Of a stretch of 64,000 nt of DNA, positions 1 through 10,891 are shown in pieces; the first letter of the stretch is position 1, and every line of letters starts with the position of its first letter. Below the pieces are notes generated by a model that worked only from the letters and a program-made list of their open reading frames with translations, searched no databases and had not been told where the DNA came from. The stretch comes from Dryocosmus kuriphilus (lineage: Eukaryota; Arthropoda; Insecta; Hymenoptera; Cynipidae), in assembly GCA_038277395.1 (NCBI GenBank), contig CM076194.1, positions 131,845,230 to 131,909,229 of the forward strand. The letters run 5' to 3'. A program made the translations under genes and the position numbers.

Positions 1-5
1 AAAAA

Positions 6-395
6 TTGTTTTACAGGAAAGGGTGTTCTGTTCGCCAGAGGTTGTTGCCCTTCCTCTTGCTGGAGAAGAAACTCATATCCATTTTTGCGCAAAAAGGACA
101 CTTGATCTCTCACATACTGAGGCGTTGTTGTATGAACATGTTCCGGGTGCATATCAAGCCAACGCTCATAAAGCCTCCGCATGTATCCTCTTCGCTCCGG
201 TGAGCTTCCCTGCCAACATGTAAGGATGTCCTTCTTGAGTTGGACCGTCCATTTCATGCGCTGTCCTCGCATTTTTCCATGGTCATTGCCAGCTCGTCCA
301 ATTGTGGATTCAATCCTATTACCACGCCCAACTGAACCGTGTTCCCCATACGAGAAAGACCGGTTGTGGGGGCACTGCGCATTAGAGTTCTCATA
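6..395 (-). pseudogene. N-terminal fragment of an R4/Dong-like LINE protein
   Basis: The minus strand is open over most of this stretch and encodes a basic segment containing RGYMRRLYERW followed by TPQYVRDQVSFLRKNGY. A segment of the same type (VTPQYLAE, then a basic KRRV block) lies upstream of the reverse transcriptase in the neighbouring LINE at 4.1-5.3 kb, so this is read as the pre-RT region of a second copy of the same family. The rest of the copy would lie beyond the left edge of the window. In LINEs of this general type the region precedes the RT and is thought to take part in nucleic-acid binding; no catalytic domain is visible here. It could instead be a displaced piece of the neighbouring copy. 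Confidence 0.5.
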
Positions 396-1091
396 ACCGC
401 AATAATTGTTGTGTGGGGAGGTTAAGCTCCCGGGCGATGGGTTGATCACATCCCAATGCCATTATTATTATTATTATTGTTGTTATGGTTGTTATTATTA
501 TTATTATATGGCCCACCTCGTCCCACAGGTACTCATGACCTAGTACTTCACTACTAAACACGGTCGCGAACGTGGCAAGTGCTTAGTAGATTCCTTGGTG
601 TCAGATGCCGTTTCAAAAAGAATTCTGCTTACGCATTCTTCAAATAAAAAAAAATAATCCTGCTGTGGACAATTAAGGATCGCAGCTTTGGTCAAGCGCA
701 AAGGGTTACCTGAAATGAGAGGTGTTATTTTGAATTGAGGAAATTCACCAATGCTTCAGACGATGCTCGAAGAATCACTGCATGTTGTTTTTTTTTTTAT
801 ACAAACGGTGGCTCCCGTCAGGCAACATTATCAAGGACATGAAGAACCACTGCTTTTTGCTCTGTTTTTATGCAAACGTAGACTTCTGTCAAGGGACATT
901 ATGAGGCACATTTGTCCTCAATTCTTATTAGTCAATCAAAAAATATCAAGCGAGTGCTTATCTCAGGTGCCAAGGGGTCAAAAGCACTCTCGATAGGGAG
1001 AACCAAAATCCACCTGGGGGTTGAAATCAGAGCATTCGTCCAGATTTATGAACCGGCATCTAGGACAAACGATTCTATACATACATATATA
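396..1091. other. Non-coding spacer with an ATT microsatellite
   Basis: No convincing gene is seen. An ATT-rich microsatellite interrupted by GTTGTTATGG occupies 461-508. The remainder is unremarkable AT-rich DNA with short homopolymer runs. The right edge is the TA target site of a mariner insertion. Confidence 0.6.
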
Positions 1092-2218
1092 CGAGGTCTT
1101 TCCGAAAAGTACCCGGAATACATTCATACCTCCACGCTGGTGTTATGCTTCGTCATCCGGCGAGTGACATCCTTCAAAGTAGTCCCCATTTTATTGAACG
1201 ACGCGCTCCCAGCGGTGTTTCCACTTCCCGAAGCAGTCCTGGAAGTCAGTTTTCAAAATAGCCTTTAGTGCACTCTTCGCATTTACCTGAGTTGTCTTTA
1301 TGTCGTCGAAGCTGCAAGCGACTTTTGTGCTTTGTCAAATATTGCTGCACAAGGTTCAATGAATACGCTGGCGCATTATCGTGGTGAAGAAGCCAGTCAC
1401 CGCTTGAACACCTTCCTAATCGAAACAAAAAATGAACATTGACTTGACATTGCTCCAACTTTGATGTCCTTTTTTCGGTCGAGGCTCGGATGGAAACTTC
1501 CACTGTGAAGACTGTTGTTTTGTTTCGGAATCATACCCATAAACTCACGATTCATCACCAGTAATAATCGTTTTGAGTACATTTTCATCATCAGCAACCA
1601 TTTCCAAGTTGTCCTCAGAAACTTCAAAGCTAAGCTTTTTCTGCTCTTCTGTGAGCAATTTTGGAATGATCTTTGCACACACACACGAGTAAATCCCAGT
1701 TTCTCGGTTAAAATTTCGCAAATATTAGTTTTCGGAATTCTAAGATCATATTCTAGTTCGCGCACAGTTAACCGGCGATCTTCTTTAATCGCAAGTCGTA
1801 CACGCTTGATATTTTCCGGTTTTGTTGTGCTTGAAGGACGGCCGCAGCGCAAATCACTGTCAACAGATTGGCGGCCATCTTTAAACCACTTATACCACTA
1901 ATATATATCTGGCTTTTATCCATACAGTCATCTCCAAAGGCCTTTTGGATCATTCAAACAATTTCCGAACAAGTCAAATTGATGAAAATTCGCTGTTCAA
2001 CTCTTTCGATCATTTTGAGAACAAGCAAGTCCGCCGAACGCCAAAAAGACTCCGCACACAAATGCACGCTGTGTGCGAACTAAGGCGTCTCGACAAAAAA
2101 TGCGGCATGGAGGGAGTTCCTGAAGAATTGCAGTTTACAGTGGTACCTAGTAGAGAGCGCTCGGACGTTCTGGCGCGAAGATTCAAAGGTATTGCGGATA
2201 CTTTTCGGACAGACCTCG
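1092..2218 (-). mobile_element. mariner transposon with matching TIRs, internally deleted
   Basis: The ends are inverted repeats of about 25 bp: CGAGGTCTTTCCGAAAAG on the left and the reverse complement of CTTTTCGGACAGACCTCG on the right. TA dinucleotides at 1090-1091 and 2219-2220 are the expected target duplication. The length (1127 bp) is shorter than the roughly 1.3 kb usual for mariners, which agrees with the deletion seen in its transposase. The element sits between two LINE-derived segments. Confidence 0.9.
1150..2035 (-). pseudogene. Broken mariner transposase
   Basis: Read on the minus strand over several frames: an N-terminal helix-turn-helix region (MIQKAFGDDCMDKSQIY), then a second helix-turn-helix containing RCGRPSSTTKPENIKRV, then the first catalytic block TGDESWVYGYD and the second block LLHHDNAPAY. 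After QYLTKHKSRL (about 1319-1340) the text jumps directly into the C-terminal region, so the segment that should hold the third Asp of the D,D34D triad is missing. Several frameshifts and stops are also present. Mariner transposases cut and paste DNA at TA sites; this copy cannot be active. Identification rests on the block motifs plus the matching TIRs. Confidence 0.88.
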
Positions 2219-2429
2219 TATAATACGCCGAGCGGTGGAAGACACATAAAAATTCACAAACATTCACGGACATGCACGACACGATAGCGAAAACAATAAT
2301 AATAATAATAATAACAGCAACAACAACACAAGAACTTACGGGAAATTATATACAATCAGAAAACTTACAATAAATATAAAGTAAAATAATCGAATAGTTA
2401 AAATAGAGTAAAAATCAAAAAATTCAAAA

Positions 2430-3887
2430 TGTGTACCTTAACGTTGTCAAGCTTATTTCGTGTACGCGGGATGACCTTGATTACAGAAGACGTTTAGCTG
2501 CTATAATAATTGTTAACGCCGTTGTAACGTCGTAGAGCAGGATATTCATTCTGTTTAGAACGTATTCACGGAGCTGTGTAACCTATGAGACACAAAGCTG
2601 TCGAACATCCAAAACCCCTCTGCCCCTAAGCTTGTGTGGCAGGACTATTCTCTCCACAGCCGTCATCTCGCGATGCATCCGACGTTCGGAGATTTTCTCG
2701 CGGATGATTCTGTTTAGAGCCTCCATGTTCATTTTAGACCATAATATTAACCCAAAGGAGTATGTTACAGGAAAGGTTTTAATTGCCTTGGTGATTTTCT
2801 TAGCACGGAGACCGTTAGAAATGATCGAATTCAGTTGTCTCGAAAAGAAAGTTTTAAGTGCCTCTTTTATCACAGACTGGTCCCCATGCCTGCAATATAC
2901 CGAGGTACTTATACGACTCCCCGATCATCATTGTCTGTATCAGGTCCTGCTCGTCCGCTTCCAGTGACGTGATCATCTCTCCACGGGATAGATGCAGTTT
3001 TCTGCATTTATTCAGACTCAGACTCATACTGATGTCATGTCATGTCATGTTTGGACTCTGAACTAGCAGAAACCTTTAGATCATCCTTGTAGAGGAGGCG
3101 AGTGAGCTAAGATTCAGCGACTCCCGCCATAATATTAAACCCTTAGGACGTCTTGTTGACTGTCCTACTCAAAGGGTTTAGGGCTAAGTAGAACCATAAT
3201 GAACTGAAACAATCGCCTTGGAAGATGCCTCGTTTAATTGACAAGTACAGTGTCCCTCTTTGCTCCAAGAATAAAACACCTTATTCTCATGCAACATGTG
3301 CTCATGGCATGATCCTATAGTTGATTTACGCCTGGGCAGATCTTATATATCCTGAAGATCTCAAGCAAATAGTCGTAGGGCACCGACGGAAAAGCTTGTT
3401 TGTACTCAATATAGGCGTTTTGCAAATTACGTTGGTGGTGCTTCGCTTGCAGCATGACCATAGCATCAATTTCGACCAAGTACAGCAACATTTTGTTCTT
3501 TTGTGAGGATGTTGTTCTCCGCATAGTGTTTATAGATGCCTTCGGAAACAATGGCCCTGAGGTACTAGGCACCTTCCAGTTCTTAGCCCTCTTTAGGATG
3601 CGAGTGATCTCAGAAGCTGTGATATGTAGGTAGGTTATACATTGCAGGCAGTTCTGAAACTCTCTCCTTTTCCAGGTCAAACAACAGCGTGTACAAATTA
3701 CTTGACACATGATTACCGCAGATACCTGACCAATATCGAGCCATCTCCTCAGCACTCGGGGGGCATTATTGATTTCCCCATCAGAAAGTTTACGGTAAAA
3801 CTTCTTTTCGTTCTGTGGAACGGTCTTGTTGTCATTACATCTCGCGGCAGACATCTTGAAGCCTCGCAGGCGTGCTGATAGGATCAC
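2430..3887 (-). pseudogene. LINE reverse transcriptase remnant
   Basis: Reverse-transcriptase landmarks follow in order across shifted frames: EKKFYRKLSDGEI near the N-terminus; TASEITRILKRAKNWKVP; the motif-A-like IEYKQAFPSVPYDYL at about 3375; RGIFQGDCFSSLW at about 3220; a catalytic box reading YKDD at about 3095; and the thumb-like block ALNRIIREKISERRMHREM followed by LRGRGVLDVRQL at about 2650. This order and wording fit R4/Dong or R2-like LINEs rather than LTR elements. Multiple frameshifts and stops separate the blocks, so no functional enzyme is encoded. The family-level call is moderately certain, the clade less so. Confidence 0.75.
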
Positions 3888-4139
3888 GAGCCGTTGCCTA
3901 ACCTAGTCATTAACTTCGTATAGGTCCTCAGATATTCTTGGACTGACGTTAGGTAGACGAAGGATTTCCTTTACGTGGCGAGTCATCTTCTGTGACCGAG
4001 TGCCCTTTCGAAATTGGTACAACCGACCAAGTTTGAATCTTATTTTGCTGACCTCGCTTTGAAGCCTAAACTTCCATGGAGGATCTGAATTACTTCTGGG
4101 TAATTAGCTGTCCTTCCCCAAGAATTGATTTTGATACTA

Positions 4140-5314
4140 TTAGTCCTGACACACGCGACCGCAGCGCAATATGCAAGCGATTGCGAATGCTGCGAACTCA
4201 TGGCTTGACACAGATACAGAGGCAATATGTATGTACCGGAAAAGGCTGCTATTAGCCTTAAACTCCGGACGACTACCTCTTTGGGATGGTTCCTCTTCTG
4301 TAAACTCTATTATGGTATCAGTGAGGTACCCCAGGAGATGCAAGCTCTCTTTAGTGAGCTCTTCAGTGGGGTCCGTAGGAGCTTGGTCCGGCGGATGGAA
4401 CGCTAATGACTGCCGACTATGTGTCAATCTCCATTCTACATCCCCCGGGCCCAGCCACCGGTTCTTTGTAGCATCTCGTATCTCAGGTAGAGTTTCCTCC
4501 TCGACCGCCTCCGTGGGGTTCACTTCGGAGAGTGCTAGTTGTTGGTGCACTCGCCTCTTGATATCTTCAATTTCGACAGCGGAAAGGAGCTTAAGTCGTT
4601 CAATTGAGCGGAATTATTCAGCTAGGTATTGTGGGGTCACCCTTGAAGCCAATTCCGGATGAAGGCCCATGAAGAGACGATGCTGTTCGTCCGTCACAAA
4701 CCCCCCTCCGAAAAAAGCCTCAAAGTGACATCTGAGCACATCCTTGTACATGGTTTTCCATGATATCCGCTTCCTTGTCTGTGTACCCGCCTGTTGTCGC
4801 TGAAATGTGGTCTCAACCTCGGATCTAATTCGGTTGATGGTTCTTCTATGAAGAAGATTCTCTTGAGTTGTGAACTATATTCTCCGACTAAGGTCATGTT
4901 CTGCTACCGTCGGTAATTCCGGAAATTTCACCTCAAATTTTCGGCGAAAGGCCATCCCGTCCTATGAAGTGGTGGTCGCACCCAGCTCATTTTCAAATTG
5001 ACAGCGCATCAAGTACTCGTCATGTTGAGGTTAAAAATTGATGCGCTGCTTCGGCATTCCTTCTGAAGTGATCGGACGTTAATTTTCGTCCGAAGCATCA
5101 CCAGCAGTTGTGCCTGGGGACTTGTCACCAGCCGTCTCTTGCTGGTTTCGTGTTGGATAGCATTTTCTTGGGGTGACATGGTTCGAGTTGCCTGTCCATC
5201 ATGCAACTCGCCGTTGGCAGCCCGAGTATTTTCACCCTTAGCAGTGTTATCAGGGGGGACCCGACGATCTTCAGGTAGCGACCACTGCTTCATAAAATTC
5301 TGGAAATTTTCCAC
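4140..5314 (-). pseudogene. LINE N-terminal (pre-RT) region
   Basis: Three adjacent open stretches on the minus strand (5314-5009, 4897-4694, 4550-4140) are separated by stops. They encode a hydrophilic protein with a MENFQNFMKQWSLPEDRR start-like segment and the conserved stretch VTPQYLAE followed by SAVEIEDIKRRV. The same pattern occurs in the fragment at 6-395, showing two copies of one family in the window. It lies directly upstream of, and in the same direction as, the RT remnant, so it is read as the same degraded LINE. No zinc finger could be made out. Confidence 0.55.
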
Positions 5315-5690
5315 TAAGGGTTTAGTTAGCTAGGGAGAGGGTGATCTGCCCTCAAGGATCCCACATGCGAGGGTAAAGTCTACTCTACGTACTCTATGAG
5401 GCGACCTGGTATCCGAGAGACACCGTTTACGACACCGCATCCCTGGTGACATGCAGCCTTGAACACGGTAGTTCACGCCCATGGCTTGGGGGGTTTTCCT
5501 TCGGGACCATCCCTGGACCATTGTCAGCGACTGCTTATTTAACTTTGTTACCACATTCAGCAGAAACCCTCGGTACAGGAACCCGCTATCCGCAACCCAG
5601 GTACGTGTCCAGTAGCCCTGTTAAAGGCAGAATCCGAATAAACTCGGATGCCGAGTTATATTACTAGTTCTCGTCATGTGCTGTTGTAAT

Positions 5691-6470
5691 CAGAGATGGG
5701 AAGTAACTAGTTGCTTTTAGCTAGATACTCTAACTAGTTACTTTTTCGTAATGATGGTGGTAACGATGTTGCTTTTGTAAACAGGTAACTAGTTACTAAC
5801 TAGTTACACTTTTTTCAGTAACGGTAACTATAAAAATCGTTACTTTTTAAGTTAGTTGCAAAATGTAGTTCACAAGTCTATTTTTAAGGTAATTAATAAA
5901 TTTTTATTGCTTTTGCAACATCTTGTTTATTCGAACTATTCGAATTATGGCGGCGCTTTTAGCGACCAATTACTGACCAGATGCTAAAGATGTATTCAAC
6001 AAGGATGAAACTGAAAGTTTCTTTATGTTCAAACAGCAGAAATAGAGTATTTTAAAACCAGGTTCTGAAGAGCTAAAAAAATTCATCGCATCTATGGATG
6101 AAAAAGTTTCAATGCTAAACGCTTTTCCAAAAGTCAAAAAATTGTTTATCAGATACAATACCACTATGCCAAGCAGCGCCTCTTGCGAAAGATTTTCCAG
6201 TATGGCAGGAATGATATTAATCTCAAGGAGTGGTAGCCTAGAAGAGGAATCTTTTGAAAGATTATTATTGCTAATGAATAAACAAAGAATATAGATAGAG
6301 ATAAGCGTTAATTATTTTTCTTGGTGCATATTTTTCATACGTATAGAAATATATTTCTGAAATATGAAAGTAACTAAAAAAGTAACTACAGTTACTTTTT
6401 CTTCAAAAGCGACTAGAAAAAAGTTATATTTCGAATTGTTAACGATACCAGTGCCTAATTACTTTTTTTC
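5691..6470 (+). mobile_element. hAT transposon remnant
   Basis: The left end starts CAGAGATGGGAAGTAACTAG, a hAT-style terminus, followed by many subterminal copies of TAACTAGTTAC or GTTAC; similar GTTAC motifs recur at 6370-6460. In between lies a piece of hAT transposase. A matching right TIR and an 8-bp target duplication were not found, so the right end is approximate and probably lost. Confidence 0.7.
6094..6294 (+). pseudogene. hAT transposase C-terminal dimerisation domain
   Basis: An open stretch of 66 codons holds KKLFIRYNTTMPSSASCERF followed by SSMAGMI and ends in a LLLLMNKQR-like tail. This is the hallmark of the hAT C-terminal dimerisation domain, in which a threonine/proline-serine-serine block precedes the E-R-F core. 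Full hAT transposases exceed 500 residues with a BED zinc finger and an RNase-H-like core; neither is present here. Upstream sequence (5960-6090) can be read as further transposase but with stops. This is a non-functional internal-deletion relic. Confidence 0.85.
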
Positions 6471-6555
6471 CTCATGTTAAACTTTACATTTGCTCCTTAT
6501 ATTTACTCATTTTTACGTTGATATTTATATTTTATACACGCCTTATATATATATA

Positions 6556-7360
6556 TTTTTACATTCTCATCTCAATGAGAAAGTATTAGTTTTATGTGAA
6601 AACTGACTTTCGCGGATTTCATGAAATCTCCACGTTTCATGACCCCCTGAATCCGAAAAACCATGTTTTAAGTTGGTGTCTGTTTGTCGCTGTCGTTGTC
6701 GTTGTTGTCGTCGTTGTTGTCTGTATACACGATAGCTTTCGAAGGCCTAGTCGTACGGGATTGCGCCTTGGCAGACTCCCTTAAAGCGTGAAAAGTAAGG
6801 ACGAGTTCGTTAACCAGCGACTTTTGACCAACGGTTCTGGTTTTATCCATCATAATTTCTTTCTAAAAATCAACAATTCAAATTTCCCGCCAAAATATTC
6901 AAGATACGAAAAAAATCATAATAAACAAAGTTGTTCACCTCAAAACGATCTACCAATTTGCTTTGTATTTTTTTTCCAAGGACTCATACTTTTTGAGTTA
7001 TTCGTAAAATAATGTTAATTAATATAAAGAAATACACTTTTCAGCAAAAGTATACGAGATACGAGAAAATATTGACAGGCAGAATTATTCACCTTCCAAA
7101 GACCTACAAATTCTCTGGCAACCATTTTTCGATCCAGCCCATAGTTTATTCATTAAACGCATAATATTGTTGTTTCGATCAAAAAATACATTGTTATATA
7201 GTCAATGAAATGTTACTAAAAGTTATTAAAAAATCTGCCCGCTACACAGGCGCATTCTCATCACGCTTCTCGTGCTTGCCATTCAGTTAAAACATATAAA
7301 AAAGATGAATTTCCTAATTCTTTACATAGTTTGGCTGAAAAATGCAATTTATATTGTTAT
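6556..7360 (+). repeat. ATTCTCATC repeat, copy A
   Basis: Starts TTTTTACATTCTCATC, continues with a block ending in a CTGAATCCGAAAAACC-type segment, then a GTCGTT microsatellite (about 6690-6722), then several imperfect AT-rich subunits containing GAGTTATTCGT, and ends near AAATCTGCCCGCTACACAGG (7231-7250) and a second ATTCTCATC. The same order is repeated in copies at 8372, 11921, 12831 and 13831. No protein is supported. Confidence 0.75.
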
Positions 7361-8230
7361 TACATTCTCATCTCAATGGCAAAGTATTATTTTTATGTGA
7401 AAACTGAATAAAATTAGAAAATCATGAATTTCTCAAATTATCAAATTACTACTTGATAAATTAATAGACTCCCCAATTTCACGAATTATCTGTTTCCAAT
7501 ATTACTAATTTCATTATTATAAAATTATCCATTTTTCTTCAAATTATAAAAATGTCAATTTCTAAAACTATAAAATTATCAATTTTCTAAATTATAAAAT
7601 TATTGCTTCCTCAAATTATCAATTCCTCTAATTAAGAAAATGCATTAGTTCATTTGGTGACCCTACAAAAGACCAGTCGTTTCGTATTTTTCTACATGTT
7701 TGAAACAATTAAAAATATGTTCCTTCGTTTAAAATATTTGGTGGCCCTAAAAAGGGGCTAGTTGTTTGGTATTTGTCTACATGTTTGGAACAATTAAAAA
7801 TATGTCCTTCCTTTAAAATACTTGCATCGCCGTAAAAAATAGAAAGAGAAAGTGTTTTGGAAATTCTGATCGTATATTTCCCAGGGATTGAAAACTATCT
7901 CTTTCTATCTTTTTACTTCTACCAGAGAAGATATAACATACAAGTGGATAGACGGATGATAGAAAGAGATGCAAGTGAATAAACTTGTGACAGAGTGAGA
8001 TAATTTTTTTTTTATTTCAGGGTTTCTCAGTAGGATTTCTATCACTCGTCTATCCACCTCTATTTCTTTTTACAACGCACTTATCCACTTGCATCTTTTT
8101 CTATCACACATCTATCTACTTATATCTTTTTCTACCATCTGTCTATCCACTTGTGTCTCTTTCTATCACTCGTCTATACACTTGCATCTCTTTCTATTAC
8201 ACATTTATCAATTTCTATTGCTTTCTATCT
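7357..8230 (+). repeat. Truncated ATTCTCATC copy and a two-orientation minisatellite
   Basis: A new start ATTACATTCTCATCTCAATG at 7360 is followed only by AT-rich DNA. From about 7938 there are units of roughly 33 bp built on CAAGTGGATAGACGGATGA, and from 8040 to 8228 the same motif appears in inverted form (CTCGTCTATCCAC with TCTCTTTCTA). No coding signal is seen. Confidence 0.6.
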
Positions 8231-8371
8231 ATTTTTACATTCTCGTCAGAGAAGGTATTTAGATTTGTGCAAAATTTGACCTCCCCCATTTTTGTCAAAT
8301 ATCCACATTTTGAGACCTCCTGAACCCAAAAAAATGGTTTTCGCGAATGTGCCTATCTGTCTGTGTGCGTA
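8231..8371 (+). repeat. ATTCTCATC repeat, 5' stub (copy C)
   Basis: Only the first 140 bp of the repeat are present (TTTTTACATTCTCGTCAGAG through a TCTGTCTGTGTGCGTAG segment) before the next full copy begins at 8372. It is evidence of tandem or nested insertion of the same family. Confidence 0.7.
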
Positions 8372-9600
8372 GATTTTTACATTCTCATCAGAGAAGGTGT
8401 TAGATTTATGTAAAATTTGAATTTCGCGGATTTCATGGAATCTCCACGTTTTGAGACCCCCTGAATCCGAAAAACGGTTTTTACGACGGTGTCTGTCTGT
8501 CTGTTGTCGTCGTTGTCGTTGTCGTCGTTGTCGTTGTCGTCATTGTAGTTGTCGTCGTCTGTGGACGCGATAACTTTCGAAGGACTAATCGGATTGAAGT
8601 GCGCTTTGGTATACTTCTTTAAGGGGTAAAAAGAAAGGACGAGTTCGTTAACCAGCGGTTTTTGACCAACGGTTACGGTTTTATCCATCAAAAACGATTT
8701 TCATAAAATCAAAAAATCCATTTTCCGGCTAAACTATGAGAGATAAAAAAAATGTAAGAAAGTAAAATCGTTCATTCCAAAAAAATCTACAAATTTTTTT
8801 TCAACCATTTTTTGATAAAATGAGCCGTTTTTGTTTTAATCAAGAAAACGCTATTAAAATTAAAAAACTCTGGTTTCCCGCCAAAATATTAAGATGCAAA
8901 AAAATGGTAAAGAACAAATTTGTTCAATTCAAAAATATCTACAAATTTTGTTTCAACCACTTTTTGATAAAATGTACGGTTTTTGTTTTAATCGATAAAA
9001 CGTTATTAAAAAGCAAAAATTTCAAATTTCCCGCCAAAATATGCAAGATACGCGAAAATAATAATAAATAAAGTTGATTGTCTGAAAAAGATCTACAAAT
9101 TTGTTCTCTATCATTTTTTGAGCACACTCGTAGTTTTTGAGTTATTCGTGAAATATGTTATGAAATATAAAGAAAACCACTTTTCAGCAAAACTATGCAT
9201 GATATGAGAAAATACTAACAAGCAGAGTTGTTCATCTTGGAAAGAGCTACAAAACTTTAATTATAAGACTCATCGTTTTACTTTCAAGAATCGAAATCCT
9301 GTATTGTGAAAATTTGGAAAATCACAAAGAACTTTACCAATCTACAATGTGTTTTAAAAAAAATGTAATTATCAAGCGCGAAGCGCGAGTGTCATGATGA
9401 GAATGCATTCCTTAAGGGCGATAGAGCCTTATGTAAAATAATTTCTTTTGGATTTTTAATTTAAAGGCTTATACGATCCATACACACCGAGTGCATAGCG
9501 CGAGGTGAATAGTTTATCGAACGCGAAGCGCGAGTGCCGTAAATAACTATCGAGCGCGAAGCGCGCGATGAGAATGTGCCCGTGAAGCGGGCAGATTTTT
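8372..9600 (+). repeat. ATTCTCATC repeat, longest complete copy (copy D)
   Basis: Starts TTTTTACATTCTCATCAGAG and ends with GCGCGATGAGAATGTGCCCG then TGAAGCGGGCAGATTTTT. The end contains two hairpin-capable motifs, GCGCGAAGCGCG and GCCCGTGAAGCGGGC. A GTCGTT/GTCGTC microsatellite lies at about 8505-8560. The AT-rich body contains imperfect subunits with CGAGAAAACGTTATTAAAA, CCGCCAAAATAT and ATCTACAAATTTG. The start and end carry short inverted sequences (ATTCTCATC and GATGAGAAT). Confidence 0.75.
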
Positions 9601-9935
9601 TTCATTTGATCTGTTCATATAATACATGCAATTCTTCCTCTGCGTATTACCGACACGATCGGAATAGGCTTTCTTTTAATCTATGAGAGGTTTCCTTGAG
9701 AGTTTTTTCACTTAATAGTTGAGATGAGAGTAGAAGTGAAAAAATTAATTGGGGCCTTCATAGATGAAACACATAGAAGAAGAAGAAGAAGCACTGAAGA
9801 GAGGACCTTCAAGGCTGTAACGAGGATCTACTTATTGGGTTCGCTTTTAGTCCTCAAAACTTGCAGAAATGGAAATTTCTGCACAATTTTTTTTCTGTCC
9901 CAATTTATTATGTAGTATAAATAAACAGTTATATA
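9601..9935. other. Non-coding spacer
   Basis: No gene is supported. A short open stretch on the plus strand (9724-9915) has no recognisable motif and an AGAAGAAGAAG run, and is taken as chance. Confidence 0.5.
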
Positions 9936-10889
9936 CGAGGCACGTCCAGAAAGTAAGTGTACTGATACTCTCACAGCTGTAGGGAATACTTTTTCGACAT
10001 GTTGGCAACACTGCCGCGTAGCCTGACCCCTCCCCTTCAAAACGAGACCAATTCGAGGTTAGTGTGTTGAAAATTCTTGACGCAGTAGCATCTCTCGCGA
10101 AAAATGTCGATCGTATCTCCCGCCAGGTGCGAAATTTGCGCCGTCATTCGCGTCGTCATTTGGAGCGCTACGAACGCGGAGGCGATGATTTTCTGTACTC
10201 TATTGTTACTGGAGACGAAACTTGGGTTGCCCAGTACACGCCGGAAACTAAGAGGCAGTCTCAACAATGGCGCCACATCTTATTACCCTGCGCCAAGAAA
10301 TTCAAAACCACAATTTCAGACAAAAAAATCATGGCATCCGTGTTTTGGGACCATAAAGGCATAATTTTGATTGAATATCTGCCTCACGGGGAGAATATCA
10401 ACGCGGCAAGATACTGTGAGACGCTGAAAAAATTGAAAAGGGCGGTTCAGAATAAAAGGAGGGGCATGCTAACAAAGGGAGTCTGCCTGCTGCATGACAA
10501 TGCCAAGCCTCACACGACCAACGCCACGAAGCAACTCCTGGACTCTTTTGGATGGGACGTTTTGAACCACCCTCGGTATTCCCTTGACCTGGCCCCTTCA
10601 TATTTCCATCTCTTCATTTCCCTGAAGGGGCACCTGGGTGGAAAAAAGTTTTCAACGGACGGGAGGTGAAGGGGAGGTGGAGAAGTGGGCGAAAGAGCTG
10701 GCGGGAGACTTCTTCAAGGCAGGCATCAAAAAATTGATCCCGCGGCTCACCACTTGCATCGAGAGGGATGGTGACTATGTCAAAAAATAACTTACGCATG
10801 TACAAGTGTAATGAACTATGTTTTTGTTTTAATAAATTTTCTTTGAAGCCTACATAAATTGAGTACACTTACTTTCTGGACGTGCCTCG
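9936..10889 (+). mobile_element. mariner transposon with perfect 28-bp TIRs
   Basis: CGAGGCACGTCCAGAAAGTA opens the left end, and its exact reverse complement closes the right end; 28 terminal bases match without a mismatch. TA target duplications flank it (9934-9935, 10890-10891). At 954 bp it is shorter than a full mariner because the transposase N-terminal region is missing. The perfect TIRs suggest a fairly recent insertion. Confidence 0.92.
10064..10790 (+). pseudogene. mariner transposase, truncated and catalytically mutated
   Basis: A 201-codon open frame covers the catalytic domain: first Asp in IVTGDETWVAQYTPETKRQ, second Asp in CLLHDNAKPHT, and the third block LDLAPSYFHLF. In the D,D34D signature the third Asp lies 34 residues after the second; that position (codon 10601-10603) is TAT, Tyr. 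The frame then shifts near 10660 and continues in another frame as AKELAGDFFKAGIKK to a stop at 10790. The N-terminal helix-turn-helix DNA-binding half is absent. Deletion, frameshift and the Tyr substitution each make this copy non-autonomous. A sequencing error in the TAT codon cannot be ruled out. Confidence 0.88.
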
Positions 10890-10891
10890 TA

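Larger units (their letters stand above)
2290..5660 (-). mobile_element. Degenerate R4/Dong-like LINE
   Basis: A non-LTR retrotransposon on the minus strand: a 5' region (about 5660-5315), an N-terminal coding region (5314-4140) and a reverse transcriptase (3887-2430). Its 3' side abuts an AAT-rich microsatellite at about 2297-2330. Dong-type LINEs are known to insert in TAA repeats, so this junction supports the assignment. The protein is broken by many stops. The exact 5' end could not be fixed. Confidence 0.7.

Noticed and set aside
6438..6460. CCAGTGCCTAATTAC as the right TIR of the hAT remnant
   Set aside because: It does not match the left end CAGAGATGGG and there is no 8-bp duplication.
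8377..8691. Minus-strand frames starting MMDK and running into poly-Asp/Asn, present in several repeat copies
   Set aside because: They are shared because the DNA repeat is shared; the long acidic run comes from the GTCGTT microsatellite. Frame and length are not preserved between copies (for example 11997-12209).
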